From: Chrysochromulina parva
Taxonomy: Eukaryota > Haptophyta > Prymnesiales > Chrysochromulinaceae
Assembly: GCA_002887195.1 (NCBI GenBank)
Contig: PJAB01001999.1
Span: 1-11,053 of the forward strand
Length of the DNA stretch: 11,053 nucleotides
Reading direction: 5' to 3'
Below the pieces are notes generated by a model. The model had not been told where the DNA came from. It saw nothing but the letters and a program-made list of their open reading frames with translations, and ran no database searches. Position 1 is the first letter of the stretch. Each line of letters begins with the position of its first letter. Positions 1-6,356 of the stretch are shown in pieces. The translations under genes and the position numbers were made by a program.

Positions 1-120
1 ATCAGAGGTCCTCATCAGAGGTCGCACGGGAGCACGTCGCACCTGATGAGGGAGGCCATCAGAGGTCATCAGAGGCAATCAGAGGTCCTCATCAGAGGTC
101 GCACGGGAGCACGTCGCACC
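1..120. repeat. 77-bp-period minisatellite built from ATCAGAGG units
   Basis: Bases 1-43 are repeated exactly at 78-120, giving a period of 77 bp. Inside it the 8-mer ATCAGAGG occurs at 1, 14, 58, 68, 78 and 91, three of them exactly 10 bp apart. The right copy covers the last codons and the stop of the minus-strand gene that ends at 92, so the array duplicates the 3' end of that gene. It may continue to the left of the window. Confidence 0.9.
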
Positions 121-1807
121 CAAGCAACGAGCGCAGCCGAGCGACGGAGTCGGGCTTGCGTCCGTCACGCCGCAGCTGCGCACATCCGGCAAGCACCGCA
201 CGCGCGAGGACAGCGGCCGCAAACGAGGCACTCCCACCTCCCCCACCTCCCATCTCCCACGCCGTGCCGGGCGCCGCGAGGTGCATCAGCCGCGCGTGCG
301 CCTCGTCGGCCGCGCTCAACACGACGCTCGCCGTTGCGGACGTCCCTAGACCCGCCTCCATGCGGTCGGTGAGCGCCAGGCAAGCCAGGAGATGCTCGAG
401 GTCGTCGCGGCATCGCAGGCGGTGCACCGCCGCCGACGCCAAAGGGGCCGCCGACGGCAGCGCCGCCGACGCGTGTGCAGGCGCCGTGGCGAGCGCCGCG
501 GCCCCTCCGAATCGAGTGTGGGTGGTGAGGCCCGCATGGCCCCTGAGCATGCAAGCTGCCTCTTCTGGGCGGTAGCCGCAATTGACGAACCCGACGACGC
601 TGAGCCGATGCAGCGCGCTCGCCACCTCTGGGCGCAGCCGCACGCACGGACCGAGCGCCTGCAGCAGAGGCGACAGGTCGGGCTTCCGCCGTCGGCCGAG
701 AGCTGCCACCAACTGCTGCGCTAGCACGCTGTTGAGCGAGGGGCCGGGCTCCGCACCGGTAACGGCACCGGTGGCGCCCGCAGCGCCCGCAGCGCCGTCG
801 CGGGCGCTGCTCGACGGTGGCACGCCGGACGACGAGCCGATGGCAAGCGCGGCGGCCGCGGGCGGGCCTAGGCCCGTCTGCGTGTGCAACTCGCGTAGCA
901 CGCGCACGGGGAGAGTCGCTAGAGGTGTGAGAAGTGACGGGAGCGAGGGCGGCGGTGAGGGCGGCGGCGAGCTTCGCAACACCTCGAGGAGCTCGTGGGC
1001 CTCGCAGTCCTCGAGTGCGGATGCCCACGCCGCCGCGCACACCACGGACGGAGCGGCGCCACCCGATGCGGCGCCCGATGCTGCCAGTGGAGCGGGGAGC
1101 GTCTGCAACCGCACCCACACCCCAGGCGAAGCTAGCGCGTGTGCAGTCAGGGCGGCGCTCTGTCGAGCGCTCGCGAGGTGCTGTGCGATCATCGTCTCGG
1201 TGGCCGTGAGCAGCGGCGAGGGCGGTGCCGGCGCCTCGGCAGGTGCGGTAAGGCAGCCCTCGGGCGTCGCGAGCATGAGCAGCACGTGCCGGCACAGCAG
1301 CGCAAGAGCGCCGCCTACGCCGCCCTCACCCGCGTCGCCGCCCTCTCTCCGCCCGCCGCCGTTTGCACTGCTGCCGCTGCTGCCTCGCATCGACACCCAG
1401 CTGTTGCGTCGGCGCAGGTCGCAGCAGAGCGCGGTGCCACCACCTGGGTAGCACACATCATGCAGCCGGTTGGTGTACGCCGGCATGTAAGCCGCGAAGG
1501 TCAATTCTTGCGAGGCGACCACAGTTACGGCAGGCGGCGCAGGCGCGATACCAAATGCGCGAGCGAGTGGTGTGCTCAGCAGCGCGGGAGAGGTGCTCGA
1601 CGGCGGTGGTGGCGGCGTCACAGTGAGCGTCACAGCTGTCGGCCGTGCGGACGGTGCTTCGGCTGGGGCTCCAGTCATCGGAGTCGTCAGGCTCGGCGCC
1701 GCCGCAGAGGAGACTTCGGCTGCGTCCAAATGGCTGTCCAGGTGCTCATTAATCTTGAAAGCGGGCACGCAGGCGGAGCACATCGGGCACTGCACGAAGC
1801 GCGACAT
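92..1807 (-). CDS. Protein with N-terminal UBZ-like zinc finger, body unrecognised
   Basis: The protein is 571 aa from the first in-frame ATG (1805-1807); the open frame reaches five codons further to a TTG at 1822, which is an unlikely start in a eukaryote. Residues 7-26 form a Rad18/UBZ-like finger, C7-x2-C10-x11-H22-x3-H26, with the typical Val-Pro and Ile-Asn-x-His-Leu-Asp framework. Most UBZ4 fingers end in Cys, and here the last ligand is His. Such fingers bind ubiquitin, often on DNA-repair proteins such as RAD18, WRNIP1 and FAN1. The rest is rich in Ala, Pro, Ser and Gly, with loops such as a Pro/Ser run near residue 290 and a Gly run near 525 between probably helical Leu-rich segments. 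I see no nuclease, helicase or RING motif. A role in ubiquitin signalling is inferred from the finger alone. The gene is intronless as read. Confidence 0.72.
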   Translation of the reverse strand: MSRFVQCPMCSACVPAFKINEHLDSHLDAAEVSSAAAPSLTTPMTGAPAEAPSARPTAVTLTVTPPPPPSSTSPALLSTPLARAFGIAPAPPAVTVVASQELTFAAYMPAYTNRLHDVCYPGGGTALCCDLRRRNSWVSMRGSSGSSANGGGRREGGDAGEGGVGGALALLCRHVLLMLATPEGCLTAPAEAPAPPSPLLTATETMIAQHLASARQSAALTAHALASPGVWVRLQTLPAPLAASGAASGGAAPSVVCAAAWASALEDCEAHELLEVLRSSPPPSPPPSLPSLLTPLATLPVRVLRELHTQTGLGPPAAAALAIGSSSGVPPSSSARDGAAGAAGATGAVTGAEPGPSLNSVLAQQLVAALGRRRKPDLSPLLQALGPCVRLRPEVASALHRLSVVGFVNCGYRPEEAACMLRGHAGLTTHTRFGGAAALATAPAHASAALPSAAPLASAAVHRLRCRDDLEHLLACLALTDRMEAGLGTSATASVVLSAADEAHARLMHLAAPGTAWEMGGGGGGSASFAAAVLARAVLAGCAQLRRDGRKPDSVARLRSLLGCDVLPCDL

Positions 1808-2214
1808 CGCCTCCTTTCCCAAGTGTGAACGTTCACACGTTAACGTTCACGTTAAATTGCCAAGAAAGAACATGTGATCAAAGAAAGGGGTTTCGATCCG
1901 AATTCGAGTTGTCCTCGCCGCCCGCACGGAAGTGACACCTCAAAGTTATATCTTTTGTTTTTCAGCGCCCTCGGCCTCGCTGGTCGGACGGACGCTGCTC
2001 GCTGACGCTTAACCAACGCGAGCAAACGTCCGATCCCACAGGACCCAGCACCTGATGCGGCTTCAAAAGTTCAAATTGGATGCGGCTATATTATATTAAT
2101 CCAGTCGACTCACGGCTGTTGTCCCCGGCGCGTGCTGTCCTCCTGTACATCTACTCGCGCTACATAGTACGTCGTAGTACGCTATTTCCGGGATTGCGTT
2201 CACCTCGCGTTCAT
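1808..2214. other. Intergenic region between genes 1 and 2, both minus strand
   Basis: This 407-bp gap must hold the 3' end of gene 2 and the promoter of gene 1. Besides the palindrome near 1830 it has an AT-rich patch at about 2086-2099 (TATATTATATTAAT) that could act as a TATA element for gene 1. It also has an interrupted inverted repeat: 1984-1990 pairs with 2027-2033, and 1997-2002 with 2018-2023, around a 15-nt loop. No coding frame is convincing here. Confidence 0.5.
1823..1855. promoter_or_regulatory. Palindromic site upstream of gene 1
   Basis: GTGTGAACGTTCACAC (1823-1838) is a perfect 16-bp palindrome whose near edge is 15 bases upstream of the gene 1 ATG. The segment AACGTTCAC recurs 14 bp further on (1828-1836 and 1842-1850), followed by GTTAA. 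This is the form of a site for a dimeric DNA-binding protein, or of a 5'-UTR hairpin. The function is inferred from symmetry and location only. Confidence 0.45.
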
Positions 2215-3657
2215 TCACATACGCTGCGCCAGCACGCTCGGCTTCGAATGCGCAGTGGCGGTTGGCCGCGAGGGCGGCGCTCGTGCTCCTGCTGCCACAG
2301 CCACAGGAGTACTCAGCGGCGGCGGCGGCAAGATCGCGGCCCCGGCGGCAGCAAGCGGCTGCAGGAGCGTGCTCTCCACCCAGGCAGCGACCACCTGCTG
2401 AGCGCGTTGACGCGCCTGTTGTATGCGCGTACTCGTAACTATTGCAACGGCTGCGCGTGACTCGGCTCTTGCCTCTCTCGCCACCTGTGGAGAACCTGGT
2501 TGTGAAGCTTCATGCGGCACCCGAAGGGCGACGGACGATTGATGGGGCATGATCACGGGCATCCTCCGTCGGGGGGTGCGGGCAGAGTCGCGGGGTCGGG
2601 GCGTCACGCGGGGCGTACGCGAGCGGGCACTGGCCTGAGGCTGGTGGCGCAGAAGGGTCGATGCATGACGGGCTTCGGTCGCTTCCTCCAGAATTAGCGC
2701 TTCCTCGAGAAGGAAGAGCTCGCTGGCAGACAGCACATTGCCGGCGCGGTGCTTCGCCCCCACCGCTTGCCCGGCGCCGGAGCGCATCGGCTTCGTAGAC
2801 GGCAAGGTCGATGCATGGATCGATGCATGCACGTGTCGCCACTGCTCCGTGCCGTGGCGGCTGTTATGGCGGCTGTGCGACCCCTCGTCAAGCTCTTTCT
2901 GCTCCTCGTTGTCTCCACTCGTTCGTTTTGAGAGGAGCTGCCCCTGCAGCAGCAGCTGCTGCTGCCGCTGCTGCTGCCGCTGCTGCCGCTGCATCTGCTG
3001 CATCTGCTGCATCTGCTGCTGCTGCTGCTGCCGACGCCGGCATGCGTGCTCCTGCTCCGTGCGCTCCTGCAGCTGCGCCCTGCGTCGTGCCGCCTCGCGC
3101 TGCGAAACCTCGGCGTCCCGCGCCATCGCGGCCATCTCCCCAACGTACCCCGGGCGCGACGCCGCATGCAGATTCGCCTCCCAGCGCTCGCGTAGACCAG
3201 ACAGCACCTCCGCCTGCGAATGAATGGCACTTTGCTTCGCTTGCAAGCGCAGCTTCGCCACCGTGCGCTTAGCGAGCCGGCGACGCATGGCGCTCTGCAG
3301 GCGCACGACTGCCTTCACACGCACGCGCTTGTTGTTCTGCTCTGCTGCCTGCTTGCTCGCCTTCTTGCCTGAGCGACTACGGGGCTGCGCCGCCGCCGCC
3401 TTCCCCGCGACAGCAACCAGCACGGACTCAGGGAGCATGGCCTTCGGATCCAGGGGCGGCGAAGGCGTCCGTGCCCCCAGCCCGTTGGATTCTGATGAGG
3501 ATGCCACACTACTGAGCATCTCTGAAGAGGTCGACGAGACCGCTGTCGAGCTCGCCAAAGTGCTCCCGGTGGAAGTGCTCGTGAAGGGCGAGCTAGAGGG
3601 CGTCGACGAGTTCGTCATCCCCCGCGCCGGCAGCGCGAAGCTCGTGCGCTTCGGCAT
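2215..3657 (-). CDS. IQ-motif, polyglutamine coiled-coil protein
   Basis: The protein is 480 aa from the ATG at 3655-3657. The frame stays open upstream through another ATG at 3751-3753 (512 aa), but that stretch is less GC-rich and looks like 5' UTR. Residues 14-60 are Ser/Thr-rich. Residues 118-131 fit an IQ calmodulin-binding motif (Leu-Gln-x3-Arg-Arg-x3-Lys-Arg) in a basic segment. Residues 140-240 are charged and helical and end in a Gln-rich stretch (about 207-240) that should form a coiled coil. Residues 308-328 are acidic and Leu-rich, 340-365 are Arg/Ser/Pro-rich, and 440-460 are Pro/Ala-rich. No enzyme domain is visible. Calmodulin binding and a scaffold or cytoskeletal role are inferences. 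It is divergent from CCT2, with about 510 bp between starts. Confidence 0.65.
   Translation of the reverse strand: MPKRTSFALPARGMTNSSTPSSSPFTSTSTGSTLASSTAVSSTSSEMLSSVASSSESNGLGARTPSPPLDPKAMLPESVLVAVAGKAAAAQPRSRSGKKASKQAAEQNNKRVRVKAVVRLQSAMRRRLAKRTVAKLRLQAKQSAIHSQAEVLSGLRERWEANLHAASRPGYVGEMAAMARDAEVSQREAARRRAQLQERTEQEHACRRRQQQQQQMQQMQQMQRQQRQQQRQQQLLLQGQLLSKRTSGDNEEQKELDEGSHSRHNSRHGTEQWRHVHASIHASTLPSTKPMRSGAGQAVGAKHRAGNVLSASELFLLEEALILEEATEARHASTLLRHQPQASARSRTPRVTPRPRDSARTPRRRMPVIMPHQSSVALRVPHEASQPGSPQVAREARAESRAAVAIVTSTRIQQARQRAQQVVAAWVESTLLQPLAAAGAAILPPPPLSTPVAVAAGARAPPSRPTATAHSKPSVLAQRM
2946..3033. repeat. CAG/CTG trinucleotide repeat with strand switch
   Basis: An impure (CTG)n run with interruptions, including three adjacent CTGCTGCAT-type 9-mers near 2992-3016. 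It encodes the Gln-rich segment of the minus-strand gene. At 2946-2965 the repeat changes from CAG to CTG and forms a perfect 20-bp palindrome, which puts three Leu codons after the Gln codons on the minus strand. Confidence 0.85.
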
Positions 3658-4166
3658 CGCGAATTGACAAGGCTTTTGCTTCGCGACGATGTTCAAGAAA
3701 TTCAGACCGTCAAAAGCACGGGAGGGAAGCGTTGAGTTTCTTTTGAAATGCATGTCTTTTCTTTGACATGAAAGACCAAGGCATTTAGGCTCGCCGCGAG
3801 AGACGAAATAGGGCTTCAAAACTGGTCAAGTCTTGAACGTAATCTGAAGCCAAATTTCGAATTGGCCAGTTCACGCGGCGCCAACGGCAGCCCGTGGAAA
3901 CTCTGGAGCTCCAACGCTGTCGCTCTTTTGTGCGCTGCTGCTGCCGACGCCGCGCCGGGCCAGTATCAGGGCCGTGGCCAATCCCGCTGCGGCGCCGCGC
4001 ACGCCGCCCCCAACCGTGGGCCCAGCACCCTAGCCTTCTCGAGGATGAAAGTCAAGATCTCTAGCTTGTACCGAACCTTTGTGGGGATGCGGAGGGAACT
4101 TCGGTAACTGAGACACTCGAAGCGCGTTTGCTGCGCTATTCTCGCAGACTTTCGCTTACTTCAATC
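3658..4166. promoter_or_regulatory. Divergent promoter region, gene 2 / CCT2
   Basis: About 510 bp lie between the two divergent start codons and must contain both promoters and 5' UTRs. The part next to gene 2 (3660-3870) is visibly less GC-rich than the genes. A CCAAT pentamer occurs on the minus strand at 3861-3865, with weak support. The part next to CCT2 contains copy A of the duplicated segment (3997-4115). I found no clear TATA box. Confidence 0.5.
3997..4115 (+). repeat. Diverged direct repeat, copy A (CCT2 5' region)
   Basis: This is collinear with 4261-4381, at an offset of about 264 bp. The best matched blocks are ACGCCGCCCC-like at its left end, TCGAGGA (4039-4045), and 4067-4115, which shares TGTACC, AACCTT, ATGCGGAG, CTTCGG and ACTGAGACA in the same order and spacing as copy B. 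Similarity is clear by eye at the right end and weaker toward the left. Confidence 0.7.
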
Positions 4167-6004
4167 ATGATGGGTGATGCGTTTGCCCCCGTCAATCTCT
4201 ACGAGCAGGGCAGTCAGGAGGCCAGGGGCGAGCAGGCTCGCATGGTGCGCACTCGCGCTTACGCACGCTGCCCCGCCCTTCGCGCACATGCAGCACGAGT
4301 GGCTTGTCGAGGAGGATTGAAGTTAAGAGATGTACCAAACCTTGATGGGAATGCGGAGTCATCCTTCGGCAGACTGAGACAAGCACACGCCCGCTATACC
4401 TTTTGCACGCCCCCCACGAGTGCCCGAAAGGGTGAGCGGGCCGCTCACCACGCTTCGCTGCCGCCCTCCCGGAAGCCTTCGCGCAGGCCTCCATCGTCGG
4501 CGCACTCGCGATCGCCGACCTTGTCAAGTCGTCCCTCGGGCCCAAGGGCATGGACAAGATCCTCCAGTCGACGAGCCGGGGCGGCAACGTGTCGGTGACC
4601 AACGACGGCGCGACGATCCTAAAGTCGGTGCTCATCGACAACCCGGCGGCCAAGGTCCTCATCGACATCTCCAAGGTGCAGGACGACGAGGTGGGCGATG
4701 GCACCACCTCTGTGTGCGTGCTCGCGGGCGAGTTCCTGCGCCAGGCGGCCGAGCTCATCGAGAAGAAGATGCACCCGCAGACAGTGGTGGCGGGGTACCG
4801 GCTGGCGCGGGACGCGGCGCTCAAGGCGCTCGACACCGCCGCCGTCGACCACTCCAAGTCGCCCGAGGACTTCCGCCAGGACCTGATCAACATCGCCAAG
4901 ACGGTGCTCTCCTCGAAGGTTGTCGCGCAGGACAAGGAGCACTTTGCCGAGATCGCGGTGCAGGCGGTGCTCAAGCTCAAGGGGAGCACGAACCTCGACC
5001 AGATCCAGATCATCAAGCGCATCGGCGGCACGCTCACCGACTCGTACCTCGACCCCGACGGCTTCCTCCTCGACAAGAAGATCTCGGTCGGCTGCCCCAA
5101 GCGCATGACCAACTGCAAGGTCATCGTGGCCAACACGCCCATGGACACGGACAAGGTCAAGATTTACGGCGCCAAGGTGAAGGTGGACTCGGTGGCCAAG
5201 GTGGCCGAGATCGAGGCGGCCGAGAAGGCCAAGATGCTCGACAAGGTCGACCGCATCCTCGCGCACGGGTGCAACGTCTTTTGCAACCGGCAGCTCATCT
5301 ACAACCTGCCGGAGCAGCGGATGGCCGACGCGGGCGTGATGGCCATCGAGCACACCGACTTCGACGGCACCGAGCGGCTCGCGCTCGTGCTCGGCGCAGA
5401 CATCGTCTCCACATTCGACACGCCCGATAATGTCAAGCTCGGCCGGTGCGACCTGATCGAGGAGGTCATGATCGGCGAGGACAAGCTCATTCGCTTCTCG
5501 GGCTGCCCCAACTCGCAGGCCTCGTCCATCGTCATCCGTGGCGCCAACGAGCACGTCGTGGACGAGGCGCACCGCTCGCTGCACGACGCGCTCTGCGTGC
5601 TCTCGCAGACGGTCAAGAACACGTGCATCATCCCCGGCGGAGGTGCCACCGAGATGCTCATGGCGCAGGCCGTCGATGAAGCTTCCCAAGAGATCGGAGG
5701 CAAGCAGTCGCTCGCCATGGAGGCGTACGCCCGCGCGCTGCGTGCGATGCCCATGCACATTGCGGACAACGCGGGATACGACTCGGCCGAGCTCGTCGCC
5801 GAGCTACGTGCGAAGCACTTTGCGGGCAAGCACTCGTTTGGGCTGCAGATGGACACGGGCACCGTAGAGGACATGTGGGCCCACGGCATCTGCGACTCGT
5901 ACCAGGTCAAGAAGCAGGTGGTCATTTCTTCGTCCGAGGCGGCCGAGATGATCCTGCGCGTGGACGACATCGTGCAGTGCGCCCCGCGCAACCGCCAGCA
6001 ATAG
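4167..6004 (+). CDS. CCT2: T-complex protein 1 subunit beta (CCT2), two exons
   Basis: Beta subunit of the cytosolic TRiC/CCT chaperonin, the ATP-driven double ring that folds actin, tubulin and other proteins. Joined as exons 4167-4244 and 4487-6004 it gives 531 aa, close to the roughly 535 aa of animal CCT2. Exon 1 supplies the N-terminal Ala-Pro-Val-Asn arm. Exon 2 opens at the Ser-Ile-Val-Gly-Ala-Leu-Ala-Ile helix before [15 protein letters not shown]. Visible family signatures are [10 protein letters not shown], the nucleotide-binding GDGTT (96-100), [19 protein letters not shown], the GGG loop (410-412), [10 protein letters not shown] and the DM...QVK element near the end. [13 protein letters not shown] and RQLIYN point to beta rather than other subunits. 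Two adjacent ATGs (4167, 4170) both fit; the second has the better +4 G. The splice joins phase 0 after Met26. Confidence 0.95.
4245..4486 (+). other. CCT2 intron 1
   Basis: This 242-bp GT-AG intron starts GTGCGC after an ATG codon and ends GCGCAG before GCC TCC ATC. It is inferred because exon 1 and exon 2 lie in different frames and joining them here restores the continuous CCT2 N-terminus (Gln-Ala-Arg-Met-Ala-Ser-Ile-Val-Gly). If retained, the exon 1 frame runs to a stop at 4596-4598. The intron holds copy B of the duplicated segment and a 9-bp-arm inverted repeat at 4431-4449. Confidence 0.88.
4261..4381 (+). repeat. Diverged direct repeat, copy B (inside CCT2 intron)
   Basis: Partner of 3997-4115. 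The block 4331-4381 aligns over its full length with 4067-4115 with scattered substitutions and a two-base length difference. Exon 1 lies between the two copies and is not itself visibly duplicated. Confidence 0.7.
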
Positions 6005-6356
6005 AGAGCGTGCGCCGTGGGCGGGCACGCCGCTGGGCGCCACCAGGGGCCGGAAGAGCACTGAGAAGCTCGCCGGGGTCAGCCGCGAGGCACCCGACAT
6101 CCGGGGGCGACTGTACGGGGGCGACGCCGACGGGGCGAGTCTCCAGCCGGCACGGCGCGCGAGCGCGCGGTGCGTTGCCCGGACGAACAGCAACGCGACA
6201 CAGGGTGGGGCTGCACTTCCTCTATGTGTCACACAATGTGTTCGGGACGCTCTGTGGAGTGTCTCGAGGGGACCGAGTCGGCGGCCGAGTCTTAACAGTC
6301 GAGTTCACACGAGTCACACGAGGCCCGACGGAATGCCTTAATCGGCCGCCCGAGCG
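6005..6356. other. Intergenic region between CCT2 and the MurL-like gene
   Basis: This 352-bp gap carries the CCT2 3' end and the promoter of the next gene. It contains a GC-rich inverted repeat (6150-6160 against 6163-6173, one mismatch) that could form a hairpin, and a perfect tandem 9-mer, TCACACGAG twice, at 6305-6322, about 35 bp before the next ATG. No TATA box, no RNA gene and no convincing reading frame were seen. Confidence 0.5.

Noticed and set aside
582..1451. Long plus-strand frames opposite gene 1
   Set aside because: They are products of high GC content with few stops. The minus frame carries the zinc finger and is longer.
1808..1822. TTG start five codons upstream for gene 1
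   Set aside because: Eukaryotic context; an in-frame ATG lies directly before the zinc finger.
1951..1965. Polypyrimidine tract plus AG resembling a splice acceptor on the plus strand
   Set aside because: No plus-strand coding exon follows and both flanking genes are on the minus strand.
3658..3819. Longer N-terminus for gene 2 (TTG at 3819 or ATG at 3753)
   Set aside because: The stretch is less GC-rich and looks untranslated. The ATG at 3753 cannot be fully excluded and is noted in the gene entry.
3862..4107. Small 81-aa plus-strand frame upstream of CCT2
   Set aside because: It has no ATG start and no recognisable protein features, and it overlaps the duplicated non-coding segment.
4619..5758. 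379-aa minus-strand frame inside CCT2
   Set aside because: It is antisense to a highly conserved chaperonin sequence, and its composition is the mirror of CCT codon use.
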